Assembly: GCF_031846385.1 (NCBI RefSeq)
Contig: NZ_JAVRHV010000001.1
Coordinates: 1,126,275-1,190,274, forward strand
Direction: 5' to 3'
Source of the DNA: Urechidicola vernalis
GTDB lineage: Bacteria > Bacteroidota > Bacteroidia > Flavobacteriales > Flavobacteriaceae
Length of the DNA: 64,000 nt
Part shown: one piece after another, positions 8,856 to 17,926 of the stretch
Layout: each line of letters opens with the position of its first letter
How positions within the stretch are numbered: the stretch's first letter is position 1
Notes under the pieces: generated by a model
Told to the model about the DNA's origin: nothing
Database searches by the model: none
The model's input: only the letters and a program-made list of their open reading frames with translations
Translations under genes and position numbers: made by a program

Positions 8856-10221
8856 TTGTTTGATAGGTTATGGCGCTTTTATTTGTAATTAATAAATTAC
8901 AAAGGCCCGCAATTATTAAACTAAATCCTGCCACCAACATAGCGTTGATTGGAGCATCTCCCAACAATCCAGAAACAAAATTAATTCCTCCTAATGCTGC
9001 GATAATTTGTGGAATTACAATAAACATATTAAAGATTCCCATGATAACTCCCATCTTTTTAGGATCTACCGAACTCGACAGCATGGCATATGGCATTGAT
9101 AAAATACTTCCCCATGCAAATCCGATTAAAACAAAACAATACTTAAGGTTTTCTGGTGAAATAAAGTTCATCATTAAGAAACCTATTCCTCCAAGAATTA
9201 AAGATCCCATATGAACTAATTTTCGATTGATTCTACGTTTAGAAGTGTAAAAAACTAATATTAACGCAAAAGCCATCGAAGATAATCCGTACACTCCCAT
9301 TGCAGAACCAACAAGATTTGATGATTCTTGAAATGCCGTATTCGCAATGTCAAATGCTTCTGCTTGAGCAGGCATTGTTAAATCGTAGTTTGCCTCGATA
9401 GGAGCCGGATTTTCAAAAACATGCTCTGTTAAAGCAGGGTTTGCCAAACTCCACATGGTAAAAAATGCAAACCATGAGAAAAACTGAATTACTCCTAATT
9501 TTTTCATAGTTAATGGCATGCTACCAATATTGGCTACTATATCTTTGATAAAGGTATTTTTAGAGGCTTTCTTTTCTCTTTCAAACTCTTCCATATCCTC
9601 AGGCGGATATTCAGTAGTTGTGAAAACGGTATATAAAATACTCACAAGAAAAACTAATGCACCTATTGCAAATGCAATTTTCACTGACATTGGCACAACA
9701 CCTGATTCAGCGGAGTTGCTCACACCTAATTGAGAAATCAACCATGGTAAATTACTTGCCACCCAAGTTCCAATTCCAATAATCAATGTTTGAACAACAA
9801 ATCCATAAGATCGTTGTGATTCATCTAATTTATCAGCAACCAATGCTCTAAAGGGTTCCATAGAAATATTTATGGATGCATCAAGAATCCATAAAAATCC
9901 TGCTGCTACCCATAGCGTTGGTGAGTGCGGCACAAAAAATAATGCTAAAGAACTGAGTACTGCCCCAATTAAAAAGTAAGGTCTTCTTCTACCCCACCTC
10001 GGGTGCCAAGTTTTATCACTTAAATAACCAATAATTGGTTGTACTATCAGTCCTGTTAACGGAGCTGCAATCCACAATAATGGAATTTCTTCTTTTCCTG
10101 CCCCAAGTGTTTGAAAAATTCGGGACATAAAACCTCCTTGTAACGCAAATCCAAATTGAATTCCAAGAAACCCAAAACTCATGTTCCAGATTTCCCAGAA
10201 ACTTAGTTTCTGTTTTTTCAT
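8848..10221 (-). CDS. MFS maltose/oligosaccharide transporter (SLC45/GPH-like)
   Basis: A 457-residue polytopic membrane protein of about 12 hydrophobic segments. The N-terminus SFWEIWNMSFGFLGIQFGFALQ and the loop GYLSDKTWHPRWGRRRPY are characteristic of SLC45-like sugar:proton symporters in the MFS. A central cytoplasmic loop (TTTEYPPEDMEEFEREKK) separates the two halves, and a second-half extracytoplasmic insertion (FENPAPIEANYDL) is present. It is the first gene of the minus-strand arm and is preceded by a good promoter at 10326-10354. In this context it most likely carries maltose or short maltodextrins across the inner membrane to the phosphorylase encoded next to it; sucrose or other disaccharides are alternatives for this family. 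Confidence 0.88.
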   Translation of the reverse strand: MKKQKLSFWEIWNMSFGFLGIQFGFALQGGFMSRIFQTLGAGKEEIPLLWIAAPLTGLIVQPIIGYLSDKTWHPRWGRRRPYFLIGAVLSSLALFFVPHSPTLWVAAGFLWILDASINISMEPFRALVADKLDESQRSYGFVVQTLIIGIGTWVASNLPWLISQLGVSNSAESGVVPMSVKIAFAIGALVFLVSILYTVFTTTEYPPEDMEEFEREKKASKNTFIKDIVANIGSMPLTMKKLGVIQFFSWFAFFTMWSLANPALTEHVFENPAPIEANYDLTMPAQAEAFDIANTAFQESSNLVGSAMGVYGLSSMAFALILVFYTSKRRINRKLVHMGSLILGGIGFLMMNFISPENLKYCFVLIGFAWGSILSMPYAMLSSSVDPKKMGVIMGIFNMFIVIPQIIAALGGINFVSGLLGDAPINAMLVAGFSLIIAGLCNLLITNKSAITYQTNE

Positions 10222-10325
10222 CGGTAAATATGTATTAAAATTCTATTGAACTATATTGACTGAAAGCCTTAAATTCAATGGTGTGAAGTCGAAATTTAGT
10301 AAATTGTGAAATTACTTTTGTGGGT

Positions 10326-10354
10326 CAAATATAGAAATAATTTTCTAAATCAAA
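10326..10354 (-). promoter_or_regulatory. Promoter of the minus-strand maltose operon
   Basis: Read on the minus strand, TTTG at 10354-10351 is followed after 17 bases by TATATTTG (10333-10326), an exact TAnnTTTG -7 box. It lies in the gap between the regulator gene and the transporter gene, giving a leader of about 100 bases. The spacer is slightly shorter than the 19 bases seen at the tRNA-Val promoter. It implies that the transporter-to-amylase operon is transcribed separately from lacI. Confidence 0.5.
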
Positions 10355-10359
10355 ATTCT

Positions 10360-11379
10360 TTAAACACTTTTTGTGGATTTTCTAATCTTTAAATTAGTAG
10401 ACAAGACAATTTTTTGTGGCTGGATGTCTTCCTTACTTTCAATACGGTCTAATAGCAATTCTGCGGCCTGTTTTCCCATTGTAAATCCATGCTGAACCAC
10501 CGTAGTTAAAGGAGGCAAAGCAAGTTGTGAAATTGGTCCATCTGTAAATCCGATCACACTAATATCTTCTGGAATCTTAAAACCTTTCTCCCGTGCAACA
10601 TTCATCGCTGTAACTGCATAGACTTCATTAACAGCAAAAATACCATCAGGCACATTTCTATCAAAAAGCTCCTCAATTTGCTCCCGAATACTTTGCTTTT
10701 CGTTTACCTCAACCATTAAATTAGTATCCGCCTCTAACCCATGACTTTGTAATGCTTTAACATAACCTTTCTTACGAAGAGCACCTACTGTAATTTCATT
10801 TGGAGTAGTAACTAATGCAATTTTTTCACATCCAGTTTCTATAAGATGACTCGTAGCATTCATTGCTCCACTAACATCGTCAATTATAACTTTATCACAA
10901 TTAAAGTCTTCATTAATTCTATCAAACATCACCAATGGAAAATCATCTTCCAATAAGTTTTTAAAATGACTATAATCGTTTTTCCTTTGCGTCTCTTTTG
11001 ATATTGAAGCGATCAGTCCGTCTACACTACCATTGGTAAACATGTCAATATTCATCACTTCTTTATCAAAAGATTCATTTGATAAACATATCATAACATT
11101 GTACCCTCGCTTGTTTGTTACTTCCTCTATGCCTCTTATTACCATAGAAAAAAAATGATGCACAATATCAGGAACAACAACACCAATTACCTTTGTTTGT
11201 TGGTTTTGTAATCGAACCGCTAAACTATTAGGTTTGTAATTATATAACTTGGCAAATGCTTGAATTTTCTCCCTTAAATCTTTACTTATTTCATTACTAT
11301 CCTTCAACGCTTTCGAAACGGTTGAAATAGAGACTTCAAACTCTTTTGCTATTTTCTTAAGAGTAATTTTTGGTCGCAT
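10360..11379 (-). CDS. LacI-family transcriptional regulator of the alpha-glucan locus
   Basis: A 339-residue protein. Residues 1-55 are the LacI helix-turn-helix and hinge (ITLKKIAKEFEVSISTVSKAL, KLYNYKPNSLA). The rest is a periplasmic-binding-protein-like effector domain (VIGVVVPDIVHHFFSMVIRGIE, SVIGFTDGPISQLALPPLTTV). It is placed between the two divergent arms of the locus, so it probably senses maltose or a maltooligosaccharide and controls both. Candidate operators sit in the 296 bp between this gene and susC. In flavobacteria such regulators can act as activators or repressors of sus-type operons; the sequence does not decide which. Confidence 0.92.
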   Translation of the reverse strand: MRPKITLKKIAKEFEVSISTVSKALKDSNEISKDLREKIQAFAKLYNYKPNSLAVRLQNQQTKVIGVVVPDIVHHFFSMVIRGIEEVTNKRGYNVMICLSNESFDKEVMNIDMFTNGSVDGLIASISKETQRKNDYSHFKNLLEDDFPLVMFDRINEDFNCDKVIIDDVSGAMNATSHLIETGCEKIALVTTPNEITVGALRKKGYVKALQSHGLEADTNLMVEVNEKQSIREQIEELFDRNVPDGIFAVNEVYAVTAMNVAREKGFKIPEDISVIGFTDGPISQLALPPLTTVVQHGFTMGKQAAELLLDRIESKEDIQPQKIVLSTNLKIRKSTKSV

Positions 11380-11400
11380 TATTTAATCTAGAATTCTTTT

Positions 11401-11433
11401 CAAATATAACGTTAAATTTAACAATCCCATCAA
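11401..11433 (-). promoter_or_regulatory. Candidate promoter of lacI, overlapping an AACGTT box
   Basis: Minus-strand -7 box TATATTTG at 11408-11401, with TTG at 11433-11431 after a 22-base spacer. The ATG of the regulator is about 20 bases downstream, giving a very short leader. The plus-strand nonamer TATAACGTT at 11405-11413 overlaps the -7 box and recurs at 11538-11546 on the susC side, which would allow autoregulation. This reading is by eye. Confidence 0.38.
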
Positions 11434-11490
11434 TAAAAAAGAGTTAAACAATTCTATCTTATCAGATAATATATTGTACAATAAAGACAA

Positions 11491-11551
11491 TTTACTACAA
11501 TTTTACTACAACGTTTTCGTGCATAAGTTATTAAAACTATAACGTTTTCGT
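11491..11551. promoter_or_regulatory. Direct-repeat operator candidates upstream of susC
   Basis: The 11-mer AACGTTTTCGT occurs twice in the same orientation, at 11510-11520 and 11541-11551, with start points 31 bp apart (about three helical turns). Just before the first copy, TTTACTACA is also repeated (11491-11499 and 11502-11510). The placement, about 125-165 bp before the susC ATG and next to a LacI-family gene, makes these the best candidates for the regulator's binding sites. No clean TAnnTTTG box follows them, which would fit a promoter that needs an activator. Confidence 0.45.
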
Positions 11552-11675
11552 AACCCGTTTAAATATTAAAAAATTGTTAAGAATATAATTAAGATATAGC
11601 TTCACAAGGTGAAATTCGAGATTTAGTACAATTGTTTAACTTTTAAAAACTAAAATTTATTTAATTCAAAACTAC

Positions 11676-14630
11676 ATGAAAAACTTAAGAATATTAATCG
11701 TTCTTTTTATGCTTCCAATCTTTTCGTTTGCCCAGCAAACCGTAAGTGGATCAGTTACTGAAAAATCTTCTGGTGAAGGATTACCGGGAGTCGATGTAAT
11801 TATAAAAGGAACAACTCGTGGAACTTCTACAGATTTTGATGGAAACTATACCCTAGATGATGTAAATGAAGGAGATATCCTTTCTTTTTCTTTTCTAGGT
11901 TACAAAACAATCGAAATCGTTGTTGGAACGAACAACAACATTAACGTAGAATTAGAAGAAGGTTCTGAAGCCTTAGATGAAGTTGTAATTATCGGTTATG
12001 GTACTACTACTGTAAAAGATGCGACAGGTTCTATTGCCTCAGTAAAAGCGGATGACATTAATAAAGGTGCAACAGCTTCAGCAGAACAACTTTTAGTTGG
12101 TAGAGTTGCTGGTGTACAAGTTACACAAGGCGGAGGTGCTCCTGGATCAGGAGGTACAATTCGTATTAGAGGTGGTGCTTCCTTAAATGCATCAAACAGT
12201 CCTTTAATTGTTATTGATGGAGTTCCTGTTGATAATAACGGCGTATCCGGAGCAAGAAATCCTTTAAACCTTGTTAACCCAAATGATATAGAGTCATTTT
12301 CTATTTTAAAAGATGCATCTGCAACGGCCATTTATGGTTCAAGAGCATCGAATGGAGTTGTAATTATCACAACAAAAAAAGGTAGAAGTGGCGATCTAGA
12401 AGCGAACTATAGTGGAAACGTATCTGTACATGAAAATATAGAATTTGTTGACGCCTTATCTACAACTGATTTTATTGATTATGTAAACGCAAACGGAACA
12501 CCATCTGATATTGCATTATTAGGAAACGCAACAACAAACTGGCAAGATGAAATTTTTCAAACAGCCATGGGTACAGACCATGCTTTAAGTCTTTCTGGAG
12601 GTAGCGATAGAGTTGATGTTAGAGGATCTATAGGTTATACTAAATTAGAAGGTACTTTAAAATCATCGGAAATGGAAAGAGCAACCTATGCATTAAATAT
12701 AGGTTCTAAGTTTTTTGACGATCATTTAAAGGTAGATATCAATTCAAAAGTTGCTCTAATCAACAACCAATTCGCAGATACTGGAGCCATCGGAAATGCG
12801 ATTGCATTTGACCCAACGCAACCAGTTTGGAATGGATCAAAATACGGAGGATATTATGAATGGGTAGATGAAAGTACTGGGAATCCTATTACTGTTGGTG
12901 CTCCAAGAAATCCAGTTGCATTATTAGATTTAAGAGAAAATAAATCGAACGTACAACGTTTTATTGGAAATATAGTTTTCGATTATTCGTTTCATTTTTT
13001 ACCAGAATTAAAGGCAAACCTAAATATGGGTCTTGACAATTCTTCTAGTAAGGGTACAAACACCATGTCAAATGTTTCTGCAACAACAGTATTGGCAGAT
13101 GGCACGAATTTAGGTAACGAGTCTACTTATGAACAAAAGAAGGATAACAAATTAATGGACTTTTATTTTAACTATGCTAAAGACTTAGAGTCTATCAATA
13201 GTAGAGTTGATGCAACGGCTGGTTATTCATATCAAAACTTTATTAATAAAGGCTCAAGCATCGGTAACTTACAAGACCCAACTATTTCAGAAATGTCTGA
13301 TTACTACAATGAATTGAATCTTCAATCATTCTTCGGAAGATTAAAGTATTCTTATGCTGATAAGTATTTATTAACTGTAACCTACAGACGAGATGGTTCT
13401 TCTAGATTCAGCGAAGCGAACAGATGGGGTAATTTCCCTTCTGCGGCTTTTGCATGGAAACTATTAGAAGAAGATTTTATGAATGATACTAATACCTTCT
13501 CAAATTTAAAACTTAGATTAGGATGGGGTATTACTGGACAACAAGATATTGGAAGCTTCTACCCTGCCATTCAGACTTATTTAGCAAGTACAGGTACAGC
13601 ACAATATCAATTTGGCGATAGTTTTATTCAAACTTATAGAGCAGAACCATTTAACTCAACTTTAAAATGGGAAGAAACTACAACGTATAATATTGGTGTA
13701 GATTTCGGATTCTTTAACGACAGATTAAGTGGTAGTATAGATGGATACATCAGAGAAACTGATGATCTATTAAACTTTATTCCTTTTCCAGGTGGTTCTT
13801 CATTGTCAAATGCAGGAAATGCTAATATAGGATCTATGAGAAACACAGGGGTTGAAGTTGCATTGAATGGAGCAGTAATTCAAACTGAAGACATGTTATT
13901 AGATTTAGGATTAAATGTCACATGGAATGATACAGAAATCACTGGTTTAACGACTAATGATAGTGACGACTATGATGGTGTACCAACAGGAGGGTTTTCT
14001 GGAGGTGTTGGAAACACTGCCCAAATACATTCTGTCGGATATACTCCTAGTACTTTCTTCGTTTACCAACAAGTTTATGACGAAAATGGAAAACCATTGG
14101 AAGACGTTTATGTAGACAGAAACGGTGATGGAGAAATTACATTAGATGACAGATATAGATATGAAAGTCCTGTTGCTGATTTAACATTTGGTTTTAACAC
14201 AAATTTCAACTACAAAAATTGGGACTTTACAATGTCTTGGAGAGGAAGTTTCGGAAACTATGTATATAACAATGTTGACTCTAGCTTAGGTTTCCAACAA
14301 CAATTATTAAACCAAGCATTCCCTCAAGTTATTTCCAATGGTGTTGGAAATGTATTGGAAACAGAATTTGTAAATGGAGGAACAGCTAGATATTTATCAG
14401 ATTACTATGTTCAAGACGCTTCATTCGCAAAATTAGATAACCTAGGAATTGGATACAATTTTGGTGGTTTGTTAGGACAAGACACAACGTTTAGACTGAA
14501 TGGAACGGTGCAAAATGCATTGACTATTACAGATTATGAAGGTATAGACCCTGAAGTTTTTGGAGGAATAGATGGAAACAACTATCCGAGACCTAGAATT
14601 TATACGTTGGGTGTTAACTTAAACTTTTAA
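11676..14630 (+). CDS. SusC-like TonB-linked outer-membrane transporter
   Basis: A 984-residue SusC/RagA family protein. It has a Sec signal (ending SFAQQ), an N-terminal carboxypeptidase-regulatory-like domain (residues ~22-100; VSGSVTEKSSGEGLPGVDV), a TonB-box-like LDEVVIIGYGTT, a plug domain (GRVAGVQVTQGG, IRIRGGASLNASNSPLIVIDG, SASAIYGS-type ATAIYGSRASNGVVIITTKKG split over the region) and a long C-terminal beta-barrel ending in LGVNLNF. With SusD it forms the pedal-bin complex that takes maltooligosaccharides through the outer membrane, energised by TonB. It is the first gene of the plus-strand arm and lies 10 bp before susD. Confidence 0.95.
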   Translation: MKNLRILIVLFMLPIFSFAQQTVSGSVTEKSSGEGLPGVDVIIKGTTRGTSTDFDGNYTLDDVNEGDILSFSFLGYKTIEIVVGTNNNINVELEEGSEALDEVVIIGYGTTTVKDATGSIASVKADDINKGATASAEQLLVGRVAGVQVTQGGGAPGSGGTIRIRGGASLNASNSPLIVIDGVPVDNNGVSGARNPLNLVNPNDIESFSILKDASATAIYGSRASNGVVIITTKKGRSGDLEANYSGNVSVHENIEFVDALSTTDFIDYVNANGTPSDIALLGNATTNWQDEIFQTAMGTDHALSLSGGSDRVDVRGSIGYTKLEGTLKSSEMERATYALNIGSKFFDDHLKVDINSKVALINNQFADTGAIGNAIAFDPTQPVWNGSKYGGYYEWVDESTGNPITVGAPRNPVALLDLRENKSNVQRFIGNIVFDYSFHFLPELKANLNMGLDNSSSKGTNTMSNVSATTVLADGTNLGNESTYEQKKDNKLMDFYFNYAKDLESINSRVDATAGYSYQNFINKGSSIGNLQDPTISEMSDYYNELNLQSFFGRLKYSYADKYLLTVTYRRDGSSRFSEANRWGNFPSAAFAWKLLEEDFMNDTNTFSNLKLRLGWGITGQQDIGSFYPAIQTYLASTGTAQYQFGDSFIQTYRAEPFNSTLKWEETTTYNIGVDFGFFNDRLSGSIDGYIRETDDLLNFIPFPGGSSLSNAGNANIGSMRNTGVEVALNGAVIQTEDMLLDLGLNVTWNDTEITGLTTNDSDDYDGVPTGGFSGGVGNTAQIHSVGYTPSTFFVYQQVYDENGKPLEDVYVDRNGDGEITLDDRYRYESPVADLTFGFNTNFNYKNWDFTMSWRGSFGNYVYNNVDSSLGFQQQLLNQAFPQVISNGVGNVLETEFVNGGTARYLSDYYVQDASFAKLDNLGIGYNFGGLLGQDTTFRLNGTVQNALTITDYEGIDPEVFGGIDGNNYPRPRIYTLGVNLNF

Positions 14631-14640
14631 TTAAATTAAG

Positions 14641-16530
14641 ATGAAAAAATATTCTTTTAAAATATTATTTGCAGGTGCGTTTATATTCTTATTCTCGCTT
14701 ACCTCATGTATAGATGACTTGGACACCGTGCCTAAGGATAATGATATTACATTAGCCGAAGATCTATTTAAAGATCCTTCTGCCTATAAACAAGTTTTGG
14801 CAAAAGTTTATGCCGGTTTAGCCATTAGTGGACAACAAGGACCTGCCGGATTACCTGATATCTCGGGTATTGATGAAGGGTTTAGCCAATATTTAAGACA
14901 ATACTGGTTAGCGCAAGAAGTAACAACTGACGAAGCCATTATTGGTTGGGCTGATGGTAGTTTACCAGATTACCACAATCATAGTTGGACTGATGGAAAT
15001 GAATTCATTAGAGCGTTATATGATAGAATAATTTATCAAATTACTTCTGCAAACGCGTTTTTAAGACAAACAACTCCAGATTTATTAGATGCTAGAGGTG
15101 TTGAAGGGCAATTACGTGCTGAAGTTGAATTGTATAGAGATGAAGCTCGATTTTTAAGAGCTTTGAGTTATGCGCATGCAATGGATTTATATGGAAATGT
15201 TCCTTTTGTAACGGAAGAAGATGAAGTTGGATTCATTTTCCCAGAGCAAATCAGTAGAGCAGATTTATTCACTTTTATTGAAAGCGAATTATTAGCTATT
15301 GAAAACACCTTAATGGACCCAGGAACAAATGAATATGCTAGAGTAGATAAAGCAGGTGTTTGGTCTTTATTGGCAAAAATTTATTTAAATGCCGAAGTTT
15401 ATACAAGTCAAAATAAATTTACTGAGTGTATTACTTACGCAAACAAAGTTATCAATGCTGGGTATGCATTAGAAGCAGAATACGAACATTTGTTTTTAGC
15501 AGATAACCATATGGCAAACGGTGTAATTTTCCCTATCGCATTTGATGGGCTACGTACACAGTCTTATGGTGGAACTACTTTCTTAATTCATGCTGCTGTA
15601 GGAGGATCAATGTCTCCAGCGGACTTCGGAATTAACGGAGGCTGGGGTGGTAACAGAACTACCAGCGCTTTAGTAGATTTATTTGAGATAGACCTTGGAG
15701 ATTTACAAGCAGGATTGGGCCCAGTTTCTACTTGGGGATTAGTTGGTAATGCCACTCCTAACGGATGGGATGGACCAGATGTAACTTTACATGAAACTGG
15801 AACGGCAAATGTTTTTGAAACTTTTGTTACTCTTACAGATGGAGAGTGGAAAATTAGAGAGAATAATGACTGGACTAACAACTTTGGAGATACAGGTGCT
15901 GATGGCACTTTAGAACCCGGAGGAGATAATATGGTTGTTTCTGCTGGAGCATATAAAATTACAGTTGATTTTAATGCGAATACTTATACAATTGCCCCTA
16001 TTGGAGATGGAAGAGCTTTATTCCATACAGATGGGCAGAATAAAGAGATTGAAGATGTTTCAACATTTACGGATGGATATGCTATTACCAAGTTTAAAAA
16101 CGTAGATAGAAATGGCGTACCAGGAGCTGATTCTTCTGGAAACTTTACAGATACAGATTTCCCATTATTTAGATTGGCAGATATTTATCTAATGTATGCA
16201 GAAGCTGTACTACGTGGAGGTGCTGGCGGTAGTGAAGGAATGGCCGTAACTTATTTTAATGATATTAGAATGAGAGCAGGAAACCCTGAAACTGTAAGTT
16301 CATTAGATTTAGATTTAATCTTGGACGAAAGAGCAAGAGAATTATATTGGGAAGGACATAGAAGAACTGACCTTATTAGATATGGTAAATTCTCTGGAGG
16401 CGATTATGTATGGCCTTGGAAAGGTGGTATTGCAGAAGGAACAGCAACTCCAGGTCATTTAGACTTATACCCTATTCCAGCTACTGATTTGAATGCAAAT
16501 CCAAATCTTACTCAAAACGCGGGCTATTAA
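14641..16530 (+). CDS. SusD-like glycan-binding lipoprotein with an inserted SusE/F-type module
   Basis: A 629-residue SusD/RagB lipoprotein. Lipobox LTSC (Cys23) is followed by acidic residues (IDDLD), as in surface-exposed Bacteroidetes lipoproteins. SusD hallmarks are present: RDEARFLRALSYAHAMDLYGNVP, VDKAGVWSLLAKIYLNAEVY and the C-terminal RELYWEGHRRTDLIRYGKF. Residues ~364-453, starting at STWGLVGNATPNGWDGPD and ending TYTIAPI, do not belong to the SusD fold. They closely resemble the repeated starch-binding-like modules of the next gene. The SusD sequence resumes with DGRALFHTDGQ. The protein is about 90 residues longer than it would be without the insert. It is expected to be the lid of the SusC transporter with an added binding site. 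Confidence 0.94.
   Translation: MKKYSFKILFAGAFIFLFSLTSCIDDLDTVPKDNDITLAEDLFKDPSAYKQVLAKVYAGLAISGQQGPAGLPDISGIDEGFSQYLRQYWLAQEVTTDEAIIGWADGSLPDYHNHSWTDGNEFIRALYDRIIYQITSANAFLRQTTPDLLDARGVEGQLRAEVELYRDEARFLRALSYAHAMDLYGNVPFVTEEDEVGFIFPEQISRADLFTFIESELLAIENTLMDPGTNEYARVDKAGVWSLLAKIYLNAEVYTSQNKFTECITYANKVINAGYALEAEYEHLFLADNHMANGVIFPIAFDGLRTQSYGGTTFLIHAAVGGSMSPADFGINGGWGGNRTTSALVDLFEIDLGDLQAGLGPVSTWGLVGNATPNGWDGPDVTLHETGTANVFETFVTLTDGEWKIRENNDWTNNFGDTGADGTLEPGGDNMVVSAGAYKITVDFNANTYTIAPIGDGRALFHTDGQNKEIEDVSTFTDGYAITKFKNVDRNGVPGADSSGNFTDTDFPLFRLADIYLMYAEAVLRGGAGGSEGMAVTYFNDIRMRAGNPETVSSLDLDLILDERARELYWEGHRRTDLIRYGKFSGGDYVWPWKGGIAEGTATPGHLDLYPIPATDLNANPNLTQNAGY
15730..15999 (+). repeat. SusE/F-type module embedded in susD
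   Basis: Codons 364-453 of susD encode a module that shares ATPNGWDGPDV, DGEWKIR, NNDW, NFGDTG, ADGTLE and GGDN with the three modules of the downstream gene, in the same order. It is closest by eye to the third module (17569-17856). This shows domain copying or exchange inside the operon. Confidence 0.85.
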
Positions 16531-16539
16531 TTTTTAAAA

Positions 16540-17859
16540 ATGAAAAAAATGAAAAATTTAACATATAAAATATTCATGTTATTAGTAGCACCTATTATGC
16601 TTATTAGTTGCTCTAATGATGATGACATTGTTACATTAAATTCAAGTGCTACTGTTGATGTTAGTTTATCTTCTTCGAGTGTAGTTTTAGACCCTGCAAC
16701 ACCAGATGCAGAAGCCTTAAAAATAACTTGGGCACGACCAGATTTTGGTTATAGTGCTGCTCCAATTTATAAGGTTCTTATAGACAATGCTGATGGAGAT
16801 TTCTCTGCAGCAGCTTCAATTACAGCTGGTTCTAATTTAGAAGTATCTCTTACTACTAGCCAATTAAACAGTCATCTTTTAAACCTTGGGTTCGAAAAAG
16901 ATATGCCAGCAGATGTCAATATAAAAGTTATTGCTGAATTAGGAGACTACAATTCTATTGAGTCGAGTATTTCTGTTCTAAATGCAACTGCATACGAAGA
17001 TAAATTAGATTTATCTACCAATTGGGGTGTTGTTGGATCAGCGGCAAATGATTGGGGCGCAACTCCAGATCTACCTTTCTACACTACAGATCAAGCGGGT
17101 GTTTTGGTTGCGTATGTTAATTTAATTGATGGTGAAATTAAATTTAGAGAAAACAATGCCTGGGATTTGAATTATGGAGATGATGGTGCCGATGGAACTT
17201 TAGATGAAGGTGGAGCAAATATTGCTGTAACAGCAGGTTCTTACAAAATAGAAATGAACCTAAATAATTTGACTTATACAATGGAATCTTATACTTGGGG
17301 ACTGGTAGGAGATGCTACACCAAACGGTTGGGATGGACCAGATGCGCAACTAACTTATGATCCATATTCAGATCAGTGGAGAGCGATTGTTGAATTGACT
17401 GATGGTGAAATGAAATTTAGATTAAACAATGATTGGGGAACCAATTATGGAGATGATGGTGCTGATGGTACCTTAGAAAATGGGGGCGCTAATATTGCGG
17501 TTTCCGCCGGAATCTATATTGTTACAGCAAATTTTGATGACTTGACCTATTCGATGGAAGAAATTCAATATATCTGGGGAGCCGTAGGAAGTGCAACTCC
17601 TAATGGATGGGATGGTCCTGATGTGCAATTTACCCGTGATTGGAGTACTAATGACGAAGTTTGGATTCTAAACGGTGTTACTTTAGTAGACGGAGAATGG
17701 AAAATTAGAGCCAATAATGATTGGGGGTTAAACTTTGGTGATACAGGTTTAGATGGTGTAATGGAAAACGGAGGAGATAATATTCCAGCTACCGCAGGAA
17801 CCTATAATATATCTGTAAGTTTTGTAAACCCAGACGCACCTACTTATACTATAGAATAA
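16540..17859 (+). CDS. SusE/SusF-like surface starch-binding lipoprotein
   Basis: A 439-residue lipoprotein with lipobox LISC (Cys24) followed by SNDDD, an acidic stretch typical of surface export. Residues ~30-150 form the N-terminal SusE domain (VDVSLSSSSVVLDP, KITWARPDFG). Three homologous modules follow at residues ~161-250, 251-341 and 344-439, each starting with WG.VG.A and containing DGE.KFR or DGEWKIR, NN.W and G..G.DG. These correspond to the tandem carbohydrate-binding modules of SusE/SusF and should bind helical alpha-glucan at the cell surface. The gene starts 10 bp after susD and is closed by a strong terminator at 17876-17914. Confidence 0.9.
   Translation: MKKMKNLTYKIFMLLVAPIMLISCSNDDDIVTLNSSATVDVSLSSSSVVLDPATPDAEALKITWARPDFGYSAAPIYKVLIDNADGDFSAAASITAGSNLEVSLTTSQLNSHLLNLGFEKDMPADVNIKVIAELGDYNSIESSISVLNATAYEDKLDLSTNWGVVGSAANDWGATPDLPFYTTDQAGVLVAYVNLIDGEIKFRENNAWDLNYGDDGADGTLDEGGANIAVTAGSYKIEMNLNNLTYTMESYTWGLVGDATPNGWDGPDAQLTYDPYSDQWRAIVELTDGEMKFRLNNDWGTNYGDDGADGTLENGGANIAVSAGIYIVTANFDDLTYSMEEIQYIWGAVGSATPNGWDGPDVQFTRDWSTNDEVWILNGVTLVDGEWKIRANNDWGLNFGDTGLDGVMENGGDNIPATAGTYNISVSFVNPDAPTYTIE
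17020..17856 (+). repeat. Three tandem SusE/F-type modules
   Basis: The modules occupy about 17020-17289, 17290-17562 and 17569-17856. Modules 2 and 3 are the most alike (both contain ATPNGWDGPD); module 1 is diverged at that motif (SAANDWGATPDLP). The fourth copy of the family is inside susD. Confidence 0.85.
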
Positions 17860-17875
17860 ATTTAATTAGTTTTTT

Positions 17876-17914
17876 AAAGGGTTGTTTATTTTCATACATA
17901 AGCAACCCTTTTTT
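17876..17914 (+). terminator. Intrinsic terminator after the SusE-like gene
   Basis: AAAGGGTTGTTTAT and ATAAGCAACCCTTT form a 14-bp stem with one G-U pair around a short loop, followed by a T-run. It separates susCD-susE from the T9SS amylase gene that starts 13 bp further on, so expression of that gene needs read-through or its own promoter. Confidence 0.85.
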
Positions 17915-17926
17915 ATAATATCAAAT

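Noticed and set aside
17882..17926. TTG start extending the T9SS amylase by 15 codons
   Set aside because: It would begin inside the terminator hairpin and hide the clear signal peptide that starts at the ATG 17927.
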